NCBI RefSeq assembly: GCF_003319125.1
Contig: NZ_QOHG01000009.1
Location: forward strand, 1-64,000
Direction of reading: 5' to 3'
DNA length: 64,000 nt
Source: Blastococcus sp. TF02A-26
GTDB lineage: Bacteria; Actinomycetota; Actinomycetes; Mycobacteriales; Geodermatophilaceae
Shown in pieces: positions 44,010-52,484 of the stretch; the stretch's first letter is position 1, and each line of letters opens with the position of its first letter. A program made the translations under genes and the position numbers. A model generated the notes under the pieces. That model worked only from the letters and a program-made list of their open reading frames with translations, was not told the origin of the DNA and did no database searches.

Positions 44010-44042
44010 TGCACGTCGTGCATAGATGCATGATGTGCACGA
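44010..44042. promoter_or_regulatory. TGCACG half-site array between P450 and ferredoxin
   Basis: TGCACG-T-CGTGCA (44010-44022) is a palindrome, and TCGTGCA (44016-44022) pairs again with TGCACGA (44036-44042) over 13 bases. Three half-sites with alternating orientation suit a TetR-type dimer. The P450 promoter (TAGCGT on the minus strand, near 44000) is adjacent. Confidence 0.6.
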
Positions 44043-44060
44043 ATGAGCCCAGGAGGCGCC

Positions 44061-44255
44061 GTGATCGTCGAGGCCGACCGGGACCGGTGCATCGGCGCCG
44101 GTCAGTGCGTGCTCGCCGCGCCCGAGCTGTTCGACCAGGGGGAGGACGACGGGCTGGTGCTGGTCCTCCAGCCGTCGCCGTCGCCGGAGCAGGAGGGTGC
44201 CGCCCGAGCAGCGGTGGCGGCGTGCCCGGCCTCCGTCCTCAGCCTCGGCGAGTAG
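44061..44255 (+). CDS. P450-partner ferredoxin ([3Fe-4S] type)
   Basis: 64 residues. Cysteines in RCIGAGQCVLAAPELFD (C-x5-C) and AACPASVLSL (third Cys before Pro) are the pattern of actinobacterial P450 ferredoxins. It delivers electrons to the divergent P450. GTG 44061 is chosen because AGGAGG lies four bases upstream; ATG 44043 would add six residues. The 3' end overlaps the convergent LLM gene by 17 bases. Confidence 0.9.
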   Translation: MIVEADRDRCIGAGQCVLAAPELFDQGEDDGLVLVLQPSPSPEQEGAARAAVAACPASVLSLGE

Positions 44256-45108
44256 CGCCGAGCAGCGTCGCGAGCTCCGCGTAGACGCCCGCGTCGTTGG
44301 GCCGCGGTCCGAGCACCTGCAGGCAGACGTGGTCGGCGCCGGCGTCCCGGTGTTCCTGCACCCGGGCGCCGATCGCGTCGACGTCGCCGATCGCCACCAG
44401 GGCGTCGACCAGGCGGTCGCTGCCGCCGTCGGCGACGTCGGCCTCGGTGAAGCCGGCCCGGAACCAGTTGTTCGCGTAGTTGGGCAGCTGCAGGTAGTGG
44501 GTCAGCTGCGAGCGGGCCTGCTCGCGGCCGGCCGCGAGGTCGGAGGTGAGGACGACGGGCAGCTCCGGGGCGACCAGCCGGCCGGGACCGACCCCCTCGC
44601 GCGCGGCGGCGGTGTTGGCCACGACCACGTGGTACGGGTGCGTGCCGGCCGTGCGCTCCGCGGCGAGCGCCAGCATCCTGGGCCCCAGCGCGCCGAGCAC
44701 CCGCCGCTCCGGCGGCAGCGGGTCGGTCCGCGCGTCGAGGGCGTCGAGGTAGGCGCGCATCGTGGCCAGCGGCCGCCGGTAGGTCTGGTCGGTGAAGGCG
44801 TCGATGATCGGTCCGTGGCTGATGCCCAGCCCGACCAGCAGCCGGCCCGGCCAGCGCTCCTCGCACCGGTGCCAGCCGGCGGTCACCGACTCCGGGGTCT
44901 CCATCCAGATGTTGACGATCCCGATGCCGACGGTGATCTGCTCGGTGGCCTCGAGCACCGACTCGATCACCTCGAAGATGCCGGGGCTGATGCCGCCCGC
45001 GATCCACACCGTCGGGTAGCCGAGCTCCTCGAGCCGGACCGCCAGTTCGGCCGGCGTGGTGTCGGACATGACGGGCGGCAGCCACGCCCCGAGGGGCCCC
45101 AGATCCAT
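44239..45108 (-). CDS. LLM-class F420-dependent oxidoreductase
   Basis: 289 residues. LGAWLPPVMSDTTPAELAVR, EELGYPTVWIAGGISPGIFE, ITVGIGIVNIWMETPESVTA, RLLVGLGISHGPIIDA and GADHVCLQVLG follow the luciferase-like (beta/alpha)8 F420 family (TIGR03620-like). It reduces or oxidises an unknown substrate with coenzyme F420, consistent with an actinobacterial host. GAGGAT precedes ATG 45108. Tail-to-tail with the ferredoxin. Confidence 0.9.
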   Translation of the reverse strand: MDLGPLGAWLPPVMSDTTPAELAVRLEELGYPTVWIAGGISPGIFEVIESVLEATEQITVGIGIVNIWMETPESVTAGWHRCEERWPGRLLVGLGISHGPIIDAFTDQTYRRPLATMRAYLDALDARTDPLPPERRVLGALGPRMLALAAERTAGTHPYHVVVANTAAAREGVGPGRLVAPELPVVLTSDLAAGREQARSQLTHYLQLPNYANNWFRAGFTEADVADGGSDRLVDALVAIGDVDAIGARVQEHRDAGADHVCLQVLGPRPNDAGVYAELATLLGATRRG

Positions 45109-45166
45109 GCGGCGATCCTCTCGCAGACCTTCCGGTAGGTCATCCCGGCCGTGTAGTGATCGGGGT

Positions 45167-46105
45167 GTGACCTGCCGCAGCGTGGACCGCCGGATCGACG
45201 TCGACGGGGGCCGCCTCGCCGTCACCGCGTACCTGCCGGAGAGCGTGACCACCGACGCCGTCCTCTTCCTGTTCCCCGGTGGGGGCTACGGCCGGCACTA
45301 CTTCGACCTGCGCGTCGACGGCCACCCCGACCACAGCCAGGCGCGGTGGCACGCCGAGCGCGGTCTGCTCACCGTCGCCGTCGACCACCTGGGGGTGGGG
45401 GAGAGCACGGTGCCCGAGCACCCGCTCGGCTTCGCGGAGGTCGCGGCGGCGGGCGACTCGGCTGTCAGGGCGCTCGTGGCGGAGATCCGGGCCGGCACCC
45501 TCGACGCGGACCTGCCCGCCGTCCCCGGGGCGGTGGCGATCGGTGCCGGGCAGTCGATGGGCGGGCACGTCGTGGTCGTGACCCAGGCCGCGCACGACAC
45601 CTTCGCCGCCGTCGCCGCGCTCGGCAGCAGCTTCACGCAGACCCGGCTTGCGGTGCGGCCGGGGGCGCGTCAGCCGTTCCGCGGGGACGGGATGGCGGCG
45701 GTGTACGCGGGCATGGGCGACGTCGACTTCACCGCCAGCTTCCACTGGCCCGAGGAGCCGCCGGAGCTCGTCGCCCTCGACATGGACGCCGAGCACCTCG
45801 CGCCGTGGCGGTCGGCGACCGTGCCCGGCTGCGCCGTCGAGCTGATGGAGCCCCTCGCCGTCGCGCGCCAGGCCGCGGCGGTGCGTGTGCCGGTCCTGCT
45901 CGTGTACGGCGAGCAGGACGTCACCGTCGAGCCGCTTGCCGACCTCGCCGTCTTCCGCTCGGCGCCGGACCTCTCGCTGCTGCTGGTCCCGCGCAGCGCC
46001 CACATGCACAACTTCGCCCCGACCCGACACCTGGTGTGGGCGCGCCTGGAGTCCTTCGCCGAGCAGGTCCTCGTCCGGCGCCGGCTGCTGGCCGACGCGG
46101 GGTGA
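45167..46105 (+). CDS. Alpha/beta hydrolase
   Basis: 312 residues. VLFLFPGGGYGRHYFDLRVD (oxyanion region), nucleophile Ser in GAGQSMGGHVVVVTQAA, Asp in VYGEQDVTVEPLADLA and His in RSAHMHNFAPTRHLVW. The long insert before the Asp is unusual for small esterases. The GTG start at 45167 has AGTGAT six bases upstream and no ribosome site, suggesting a leaderless transcript. It is followed by a SnoaL-like gene in the same direction and may be co-transcribed. Confidence 0.85.
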   Translation: MTCRSVDRRIDVDGGRLAVTAYLPESVTTDAVLFLFPGGGYGRHYFDLRVDGHPDHSQARWHAERGLLTVAVDHLGVGESTVPEHPLGFAEVAAAGDSAVRALVAEIRAGTLDADLPAVPGAVAIGAGQSMGGHVVVVTQAAHDTFAAVAALGSSFTQTRLAVRPGARQPFRGDGMAAVYAGMGDVDFTASFHWPEEPPELVALDMDAEHLAPWRSATVPGCAVELMEPLAVARQAAAVRVPVLLVYGEQDVTVEPLADLAVFRSAPDLSLLLVPRSAHMHNFAPTRHLVWARLESFAEQVLVRRRLLADAG

Positions 46106-46127
46106 GCGCGCCGAGGGGGGTGCGAGC

Positions 46128-46532
46128 ATGCCCGGCGTGCCCTCTCTCGCCGACGACCGCGACGCCATCCGCGACCTCTACGCCCGCTACGTCCGCTCCG
46201 TCGACACCGGTGACGTGGACACCTTCGTCTCGCTCTACGCCGCCGACGCCGTCTTCGTCGGTGGCGGCGTCGGCGGCCCGGACGTCGTCGGCCACGAGGC
46301 ACTCCGGGAGTTCGCGGCCGGGCTCCGCGTCGGGTCCACGCACCGGCTGTCGCTCAACCACGTCATCGACGTCGACGGCGACAGGGCCGAGTGCCACTCC
46401 TCGATCGTGACGCTGGCCGGCACCACCGTCGTGAGCACCGGCCGGGTGCACGACGAGTTCCGCCGCGTCGACGGCACCTGGCGGATCGCCCGGCGCACCT
46501 TCACCCCCGACCCGGCACCCGTCGCCCGCTGA
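46128..46532 (+). CDS. SnoaL-like/NTF2-fold protein
   Basis: 134 residues. DDRDAIRDLYARYVRSVDTG, DTFVSLYAADAVFVGGG and EFRRVDGTWRIARRTFTPDP make the cone-shaped NTF2 fold of SnoaL_4-type proteins, which include hydratases, isomerases and ring dehydratases. The active-site residues are not conserved enough to name a reaction. GAGGGGGG lies seven bases before ATG 46128. Follows the hydrolase by 22 bases. Confidence 0.85.
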   Translation: MPGVPSLADDRDAIRDLYARYVRSVDTGDVDTFVSLYAADAVFVGGGVGGPDVVGHEALREFAAGLRVGSTHRLSLNHVIDVDGDRAECHSSIVTLAGTTVVSTGRVHDEFRRVDGTWRIARRTFTPDPAPVAR

Positions 46533-46547
46533 CGCGGCGCGCCGGCC

Positions 46548-46853
46548 TCAGGCGGCGATGCGGTGGTGGTGGCAGCGGCCACCGGAGGTGGCCCGCGCCG
46601 CGCAGGGCGCGCCGGCCTTGGTGAGGCCGCCGTTGTCGCCGCACCGGACCGGTCCCGCGGCCGGAACGGGCACGGCCCGCAGGAAGGGGAGGACGACGCC
46701 CGCGGGCTCCGGCGTCGCGGGGAGCTCCCGCTCCGCGGGCGCCGTGGCGACGTCGGTGCTCCCGGGCCGCTCGGCGCGGCGGTGCAGCACGGTCGCGGCC
46801 GTGAGGCCGGCGGCGAAGGCGGTCAGGGCGGTGGCGAGGTGGCTGGCGCGCAT
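46548..46853 (-). CDS. Small membrane-anchored protein with DUF5763-like Cys/His motif
   Basis: 101 residues. Signal-anchor at the start (ASHLATALTAFAAGLTAATV), Pro/Ala-rich linker, then RCGDNGGLTKAGAPCAARAT followed by SGGRCHHH. The arrangement C-x7-TKAG-x-PC-x8-C-HHH resembles the short zinc-binding motif of DUF5763-type proteins (C...TKKG-x-PC...C-x2-H), normally found in cytoplasmic proteins. GGAGGA precedes ATG 46853. If the N-terminus is an anchor, the motif would face outside. Confidence 0.7.
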   Translation of the reverse strand: MRASHLATALTAFAAGLTAATVLHRRAERPGSTDVATAPAERELPATPEPAGVVLPFLRAVPVPAAGPVRCGDNGGLTKAGAPCAARATSGGRCHHHRIAA

Positions 46854-46999
46854 GTCCTCCTCATCGGCAGGGCGCCGCCCGGATGGGAAGGGCCGGGCTC
46901 CGGAGGTCGACGGTGCGCGTGTGACTCGCTGGACGGATCGGTCCGCCACGCCCGGCCGTGGTCCCGGGACGCGGCGGTGGCGGGTGTCACCGTCGTCCC

Positions 47000-47212
47000 A
47001 TGCACGCGCACCGCACTCCCGCCGTCCCTCCCGCAGACGACTCCCACCGCGTCCGCTACCTGCACCTCGTCGCGGCCGCCCGCGCCGCGGCGCTGCGCCC
47101 GACCAGCGAGCAGCAGGTCGCCGACGTCGTCCGGGTGACCGTCGACGACGAGGTGGACACGACCACGTTCCGCGCGATCGTCACCGACGTCTCCCGCGAC
47201 GTCCTGCGCTGA
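47000..47212 (+). CDS. Small hypothetical protein
   Basis: 70 residues, helical and charged (SHRVRYLHLVAAARAAALRP, SEQQVADVVRVTVDDEVDTT). The start at ATG 47000 lacks a ribosome site, and the upstream GTGTCACCGTCGTCCC leader gives no clear -10. It ends 7 bases from the convergent selO stop. Conserved-looking codon bias supports a real gene. Function unknown. Confidence 0.55.
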   Translation: MHAHRTPAVPPADDSHRVRYLHLVAAARAAALRPTSEQQVADVVRVTVDDEVDTTTFRAIVTDVSRDVLR

Positions 47213-47219
47213 GCCCGGC

Positions 47220-48686
47220 TCAGGTGCCGCAGAACGTCCGGTAGGCGGCGCCGAACTCCTCCGGCGCGGGGGCGGCGTAGCGCTCGAGGCCCGGCCGCTC
47301 CTCGAACGGCCGGCCCACCGCGTCGAGCAGCTCGCCCAGGGGCCTGAGGTCGCCGCCCGTGGCCGCGTCCAGCGCCTCCTCCACGAGGTGGTTGCGGGGG
47401 ACGTACACGGGGTTCACCCGGTCCATGGCGTCGGCGTCCGGTGCCAGCGCCCGCCACCGCTGGGCCCAGGCGTCGAACCCGGCGAGGTCCAGGAACAGGT
47501 TGCGCGCCGGGTCGACGTCACCCCGGGCCGCGGAGCCCAGCGCCCGGAAGAACGACGTGTGGTCGACGTGCCCGGCCCGCAGCAGCCCCAGCAGGTCGTC
47601 GGCCAGGGCGGTGGTCGCCTCGTCGTCCAGACCCTCCGGCAGGCCGAGCTTGGCTCGCATCCCCTCCGCCCAGGCGGCGCTGTACCGGGGGCGGAAGCCC
47701 TGCAGCGCCTCGACGGCGATCTCCACCGCCCGCTCCTGCTCGTCGGCGAACAGCGGGAGCAGGGACTCGGCGAACCGGGCGAGGTTCCACTCGATGACCA
47801 GCGGCTGGTTGCCGAACCGGTACCGGCCGCCGGTGTCGATCGAGCTGTAGACCGTGTCCGGGTCGACCGCCTCCATGAACGCGCACGGCCCGTAGTCGAT
47901 GGTCTCGCCGGAGATGGTGGTGTTGTCGGTGTTCATCACGCCGTGGATGAAGCCGACCAGCATCCACTGCGCCACCAGCGACGCCTGGGCGGCCACGACC
48001 GACTCGTAGAGCGCCAGGTACCGGTTCTCCGCCTGGGCGGCGGCCGGGTGGTGTCGCTCGATCGCGACGTCGGCCAGGCGGCGGAGCAGGTCGACGTCCC
48101 CGGTCGAGCGGGCGAACTGGAAGCTGCCCACCCGGAGGTGGCTGCTCGCGACCCGGGCCAGGACCGCTCCCGGCAGTGCGGTCTCGCGGTAGACGGGCCG
48201 GCCGGTCGCCACCACGGCGAGCGCGCGGGTCGTCGGGATGCCGAGGGCGTGCATGGCCTCGCTGACGACGTACTCGCGCAGCATCGGGCCGACCGCGGCG
48301 AAACCGTCGCCGCCGCGGGAGAACGGGGTGCGGCCGGACCCCTTGAGGTGCAGGTCGCGCACCCGCCCGTCGGGGCCGGTCAGCTCGCCGAGCAGCAGCG
48401 CCCGCCCGTCGCCCAGGCGGGGGTTGTACCCGCCGAACTGGTGGCCGGCGTAGGCCTGCGCCACCGGGTGCGCGCCCTCCGGGACGGCGGTGCCCACCAG
48501 GAGCCGCACGCCGGCGTCGCTGCGCAGCGCGGCCGGATCCAGCCCCAGCTCGGCGGCGAGGGGTTCGTTGAGGACGAGCAGCCGCGGCTCGGGCGTCTCC
48601 TCGGCGTGCCAGGGCAGCGCCATCTCCGGCAGCTCACGGGCGAAGCGGTCGCTCAGGGAGACGGTCGACGGCGGGGCGATGCTCAC
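47220..48686 (-). CDS. selO: Protein adenylyltransferase SelO (YdiU family)
   Basis: 488 residues, normal length. [40 protein letters not shown] (ATP-binding), [20 protein letters not shown] (catalytic Asn/Asp) and [20 protein letters not shown] are diagnostic of SelO pseudokinases, which AMPylate proteins and protect against oxidative stress. A Cys three residues from the C-terminus (TFCGT) may be part of the redox switch known for the E. coli protein. GTG 48686 appears leaderless: TACCGT lies seven bases upstream. Single gene. Confidence 0.95.
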   Translation of the reverse strand: MSIAPPSTVSLSDRFARELPEMALPWHAEETPEPRLLVLNEPLAAELGLDPAALRSDAGVRLLVGTAVPEGAHPVAQAYAGHQFGGYNPRLGDGRALLLGELTGPDGRVRDLHLKGSGRTPFSRGGDGFAAVGPMLREYVVSEAMHALGIPTTRALAVVATGRPVYRETALPGAVLARVASSHLRVGSFQFARSTGDVDLLRRLADVAIERHHPAAAQAENRYLALYESVVAAQASLVAQWMLVGFIHGVMNTDNTTISGETIDYGPCAFMEAVDPDTVYSSIDTGGRYRFGNQPLVIEWNLARFAESLLPLFADEQERAVEIAVEALQGFRPRYSAAWAEGMRAKLGLPEGLDDEATTALADDLLGLLRAGHVDHTSFFRALGSAARGDVDPARNLFLDLAGFDAWAQRWRALAPDADAMDRVNPVYVPRNHLVEEALDAATGGDLRPLGELLDAVGRPFEERPGLERYAAPAPEEFGAAYRTFCGT

Positions 48687-48693
48687 CCCCTCG

Positions 48694-48699
48694 ACGGTA
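48694..48699 (-). promoter_or_regulatory. -10 element of a leaderless selO promoter
   Basis: TACCGT on the minus strand, then CGAGGGG and the GTG at 48686. The interval 48700-48930 up to the TetR stop shows no further gene. Confidence 0.5.
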
Positions 48700-48930
48700 C
48701 GACCCGGGACCGCGCCCCACCGGACGGGAGAGCGGTCCCCGCCCGTCCCGGCCGCCCCAGCCGGAGCGACGGAGGTGTCGACCGGGCGGTGTTCACCACC
48801 GTCGCGGGCACCACCTCGAGTGCCGCTGCGGTGGTGGCGGGCCCGTCCGCCGGCGGGCCGGCCTCCGGTCCCGGCTGTTCCTCGCCGGTGGCCGACGGCT
48901 CCCCCGGCGCCCGGTGGGGGGCCGGAGGCG

Positions 48931-49497
48931 TCAGCCGGTGGGGGAGTCGACCAGCGCCTGGATCGCCGCGCCGTAGAGCTCCACGACCCGCTGCCGGCCC
49001 ACGGTGTCCAGCAACTCGACCCCGACGGTGGGCCACGCCTGCATGAGCCCACCGATCTGCGCGGCGATCAGCTCGGCCCGCGCGCTCGCGTCGGGGCCCG
49101 GGAGCAGGGCGCAGAGCCCGTCGATGAAGCTCGCGCGCGCGGCCTGGCGCAGGCTCTCGCGGACGCCGTCGTGGTCGGAGGCGCGGACCATCGCCGCGTA
49201 GGCGCGCCGCTCGCGGTCCCGCTCGGGATCCAGGACGTGCTCGACGAGCCGACGGCCGAGGGTCTCCAGCGGGCCGTCGAGCTCGGGTCCCGCCCCCCGG
49301 GAGGCGCCGACCACCTCGACGAACAGCTGCTCCTTGGAACCGAAGTGCCGCATGACCAGGGCGGCGTCGACGCCGGCCCCGGCGGCGATGGCCCGGACCG
49401 AGGTCGCGGCGAACCCGCGCTCCTCGAACAGCTCCCGGGCACTGGCCGCGATGGCCTCGCGAGTGGTGCTCCCCACGCCCGCCGCTGTGATGGTCAC
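48931..49497 (-). CDS. TetR-family regulator of the adjacent MFS exporter
   Basis: 188 residues. HTH at about 10-55 ([40 protein letters not shown]) with a TetR_C_17-like effector domain. It diverges from the MFS gene; two identical-type palindromes in between are the probable operators. GTG 49497 has only a weak ribosome site, which would fit low, autoregulated expression. Confidence 0.9.
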   Translation of the reverse strand: MTITAAGVGSTTREAIAASARELFEERGFAATSVRAIAAGAGVDAALVMRHFGSKEQLFVEVVGASRGAGPELDGPLETLGRRLVEHVLDPERDRERRAYAAMVRASDHDGVRESLRQAARASFIDGLCALLPGPDASARAELIAAQIGGLMQAWPTVGVELLDTVGRQRVVELYGAAIQALVDSPTG

Positions 49498-49517
49498 CTC
49501 ATCAGCCTGCCACCCTT

Positions 49518-49556
49518 GTCAACGCTGTTGACAGGGTGAGTGTCAACGGCGTTGAC
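49518..49556. promoter_or_regulatory. Two tandem TetR operators
   Basis: GTCAAC-GCT-GTTGAC at 49518-49532 and GTCAAC-GGC-GTTGAC at 49542-49556: perfect six-base arms, three-base centres, centres 24 bases apart (slightly over two helical turns), so two dimers would bind nearly the same face of the DNA. Confidence 0.8.
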
Positions 49557-49654
49557 TGCGTCGGCAGTAGTTGCTCCGAGCAACGAATGAGGATCCCCGG
49601 CAGTGCCGCCGGCGTGACCCCAGCACCGTTCCGCAGCGCCCCGGGAGCTCCCGC

Positions 49655-51079
49655 ATGACCACCCAGACCCTCGCCGTCCCCACCCGCGCCGCCGAACCGC
49701 CCGTCCGCACCTGGCCGTGGCTGCTGTTCGTCGGACTCGGCGCGCTGGTCGTCTCGCTCGCCCAGTCCCTGCTCATCCCCGTGCTGGCCACCCTGCCGGC
49801 GACGCTGGACGCATCGGCCGACGCCGTGCAGTGGCTGCTGACCTCGACGCTGCTCGTCGCCGCCGTCTCGGTGCCGCTCTTCGGGCGGCTGGGCGACATG
49901 TTCGGCGCCCGGCGGATGCTGCTCGTGGCGATCGGCGCGCTCGTCGTCGGCTCGCTGATCACCGCGACGACCAGCGAGGTCGCGCTGCTGATCGTCGGCC
50001 GCGGGATCCAGGGCATCTCGACCGCGGCCATCCCGCTGGGCATCAGCCTGCTCAGCCGGCTGCTGCCGCGGGAGCGGGCGGGAGGGGCGATCGCGCTGAT
50101 CAGCGCCATGCTCGGCGTCGGTGGCGCGCTCGGCCTGCCCTTCGCCGGCATCATCGCCGAGCACTTCGACTTCCACGCGCTGTTCTGGATCTCCGGCGCG
50201 GTCGCCGCGGTGGCGTTCGTCGGCATCCTGCTCGTCGTCCCGGAGGCCCCCGGCCGGACCGGTGGGCGGGTCGACGTCGTCGGCGCGGTCCTGCTGGCCG
50301 GCGCCCTCGTCTCGCTGCTGCTGCCGCTGGCGGAGGGCTCGGACTGGGGCTGGGGCTCCGGCACGGTGATCGGCCTGTTCGTGCTCTCCGCCGCGCTCCT
50401 GGCCGTCTTCGGCTGGTCGCAGACGCGTGTCGGCAACCCACTGGTCGACCTGACGGCGATGCGCCGGCGGCCCATCGTGCTGACCAACCTGGCGTCGCTG
50501 CTCTTCGGCTTCGCGATGTTCGCCTCGCTGATCGGCACCGCCTCCTACGTGCAGGCGCCGGAGGCCAGCGGCTACGGGTTCGGGACCTCGATCGTCGTCG
50601 GCGGCCTGGCGATGCTCCCGGGTGGTCTCGCGATGCTCGTGTTCGCGCCGGTCTCCGCGCGGCTCGTCGCCTGGCGGGGCGCCCACCAGGTGCTGGCGCT
50701 CGGCGGCGTCATCGTGGCCGCCGGCTGGCTGGTGCGGATCGTCTTCACCGGATCGCTGACCCAGGTCATCGTGGGCGCGACGGTGGTCGGTATCGGCAGC
50801 AGCATCGGCTACGCGTCCATGCCGGCGCTGATCAACGAGTACAGCCCGCGGGCCGAGATCGCGGCCGCCAACGGGGTCAACTCGCTGCTGCGGGCCATCG
50901 GCAGTTCCCTGGCCAGCGCGGTCGGCGGGAGCATCCTCGCGGCGAGCACCATCTCGCTCGGCGCGTTCGCCCTGCCGTCGCTCACCGCCTACCGGGTGCT
51001 GTTCGTCATCTGCGGCTGCGCAGCGTTGCTGGCCGCGGCCGCTGCGCTGTGCATCCCCGGTCGCGCTCCCCGCGACTGA
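49655..51079 (+). CDS. MFS drug efflux transporter (14-TMS DHA2-like)
   Basis: 474 residues with about 14 hydrophobic segments. LFGRLGDMFGARRMLLVAIG is the MFS motif A, RGIQGISTAAIPLGISLLSR motif B, and LGVGGALGLPFAGIIAEHFD the antiporter motif C of drug:proton antiporters. It probably exports a hydrophobic toxicant sensed by the divergent TetR. ATG 49655 has GGGAG seven bases upstream. Confidence 0.93.
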   Translation: MTTQTLAVPTRAAEPPVRTWPWLLFVGLGALVVSLAQSLLIPVLATLPATLDASADAVQWLLTSTLLVAAVSVPLFGRLGDMFGARRMLLVAIGALVVGSLITATTSEVALLIVGRGIQGISTAAIPLGISLLSRLLPRERAGGAIALISAMLGVGGALGLPFAGIIAEHFDFHALFWISGAVAAVAFVGILLVVPEAPGRTGGRVDVVGAVLLAGALVSLLLPLAEGSDWGWGSGTVIGLFVLSAALLAVFGWSQTRVGNPLVDLTAMRRRPIVLTNLASLLFGFAMFASLIGTASYVQAPEASGYGFGTSIVVGGLAMLPGGLAMLVFAPVSARLVAWRGAHQVLALGGVIVAAGWLVRIVFTGSLTQVIVGATVVGIGSSIGYASMPALINEYSPRAEIAAANGVNSLLRAIGSSLASAVGGSILAASTISLGAFALPSLTAYRVLFVICGCAALLAAAAALCIPGRAPRD

Positions 51080-51089
51080 GACGGCCGGG

Positions 51090-51116
51090 CCCGGCGCCCG
51101 CGGGGCGGGCGCCGGG
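51090..51116. terminator. Terminator after the MFS gene
   Basis: Twelve-base stem CCCGGCGCCCGC / GCGGGCGCCGGG with a GGG loop, between convergent stops at 51079 and 51126. Confidence 0.75.
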
Positions 51117-51125
51117 GATCCGCGG

Positions 51126-51584
51126 TCAGCTGGTGCGCTCGGTGGCGGGGTCGTCCGCGCTGCGCTCGGTGTAGGCCGAGAAGGTCTGCGCGACGGGGTC
51201 CTCGTCCTCGGCGGCCAGGTTCACCGGCACCGGTCCCGCCGTGTTCCCCGGGTCGTCGGTCGCCGGGTCGTCCCCCGAGCGCCCGCGCATGGCCGAGAAC
51301 GTCTGGACGACGACCTCCTCGTCGTCCTCCATGGGGAAGGACCCGGTGACGGCGGGGCCGGGAGCCGCAGGGGTGCTGCCGCCGGCCTTCTGCACCAGCC
51401 CGTCGACCGTGTCCTGCAGCGGCGCCGGCAGGCTGTCGCGGACCTTGCCGACCGCCTCCTGCACCTGGGGCTTCTCGGCCAGGCGGCCGGCCGCCTGCTG
51501 GATCTGCTCGTACCGTCCGTGTCCCGCCCGGGACCCCAGCACGTAGCCGATCCCCAGTCCGAGTGCCAACGAGAACTTGCCCAT
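51126..51584 (-). CDS. YtxH-like small envelope protein with duplicated QTFSA motif
   Basis: 152 residues. N-terminal hydrophobic glycine-rich segment (KFSLALGLGIGYVLGSRAGH) as in YtxH/general stress proteins, an amphipathic helix (20-65), then a disordered acidic tail with two copies of V-x-QTFSA-x4-RS-x-DDPAT (about 92-110 and 131-149). The duplicated motif may be a short binding peptide or a modification site. ATG 51584 with GAGGGAG upstream. Single gene. Confidence 0.78.
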   Translation of the reverse strand: MGKFSLALGLGIGYVLGSRAGHGRYEQIQQAAGRLAEKPQVQEAVGKVRDSLPAPLQDTVDGLVQKAGGSTPAAPGPAVTGSFPMEDDEEVVVQTFSAMRGRSGDDPATDDPGNTAGPVPVNLAAEDEDPVAQTFSAYTERSADDPATERTS

Positions 51585-51760
51585 GGGTCGCTCCCTCTCC
51601 TCCGGCCCGCGTTCGGCGGGTCCGTCCCGGTGGTGCCTGCGGAGGCCCCTACCCGCGGAGTCGCAGGTGAACCCGCTGGACCGAGGCGCGCCGGGCCTCT
51701 CCGGCCGCCCCCGGACGGCAGGATGGCCGGGCCCACCGCGACGTCGACAGGAGCACTGCC

Positions 51761-52366
51761 GTGACCCAGCCCCCCGCCGCGATGGTGGTGCCCCGCTTCC
51801 TCGTGAAGCAGCGGATCACCGTCATGGTCAACCGCTACGAGGTGCTCGCCGCGAACCCCGACGGCAGCGAGGGCCCGCTGCTGGCGCTGGCCGAGCAGAA
51901 GCGGTTGAAGCTCAAGGAGGAGGTGGTCTTCTACGCCGACGCGGACAAGCGGCGGAAGGTCTTCTCGTTCAAGGCGCGCCAGCGGCTCGACGTGGCTGCC
52001 CAGCACGACGTGTTCGACGAGTACGGCGTCGCGATCGGCGCGTTCAGCAAGCGGTTCGGCGCCAGCCTCCTCCGCTCCACCTGGGAGCTCGCGGCGCCCG
52101 GGCTGCAGGCGCTCGGACGGGAGCGTCGTCCGGTCATCGCCGTCCTGCGCCGCGTCTGGGGCTGGATCCCGTACCTGGGCAACGTCTGGGTGCCCTTCGT
52201 CTTCCACTTCGACTTCGTCGACACCGCGACCGGCGCTCCGGTGATGACCAGCGAGCGGCGCAAGGCGGTGCGGGACCGCTACGAGGTGACCGTGCAGGAC
52301 CCGCGGCTGGACTTCCGCGTGGCGGCCGCGATGGCGGTGGCGCTGGACGCGCTCCAGAGCCGCTGA
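51761..52366 (+). CDS. LURP-one-related/Tubby-like C-terminal domain protein
   Basis: 201 residues. RFLVKQRITVMVNRYEVLAA, LKLKEEVVFYADADKRRKVF, FSFKARQRLDVAAQHDVFDE and YGVAIGAFSKRF fit the LURP-one/Tubby-like beta-barrel, relatives of phospholipid scramblases. A central helix (VLRRVWGWIPYLGNVWVPF) may contact membranes. GTG 51761 has AGGAG eight bases upstream. Function in bacteria is undefined. Confidence 0.82.
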   Translation: MTQPPAAMVVPRFLVKQRITVMVNRYEVLAANPDGSEGPLLALAEQKRLKLKEEVVFYADADKRRKVFSFKARQRLDVAAQHDVFDEYGVAIGAFSKRFGASLLRSTWELAAPGLQALGRERRPVIAVLRRVWGWIPYLGNVWVPFVFHFDFVDTATGAPVMTSERRKAVRDRYEVTVQDPRLDFRVAAAMAVALDALQSR

Positions 52367-52388
52367 CCCCACGGGCGCGTACGCGCCG

Positions 52389-52426
52389 ACGCCCCCCGCT
52401 CCCGGGTCAGGGGGAGCGGGGGGCGT
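52389..52426. terminator. Bidirectional terminator
   Basis: Fifteen-base perfect stem ACGCCCCCCGCTCCC / GGGAGCGGGGGGCGT with an eight-base loop between the stops at 52366 and 52485. Confidence 0.85.
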
Positions 52427-52484
52427 GGGGTCGACCTGCCCCCTCCGTCGACACCCCGCGGTCGGCGGGGCGGGGGCGGCCGGG

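Noticed and set aside
48700-48930. Possible small gene between selO and the TetR gene
   Set aside because: Frames are Pro/Arg-rich, without start signals or plausible folds.
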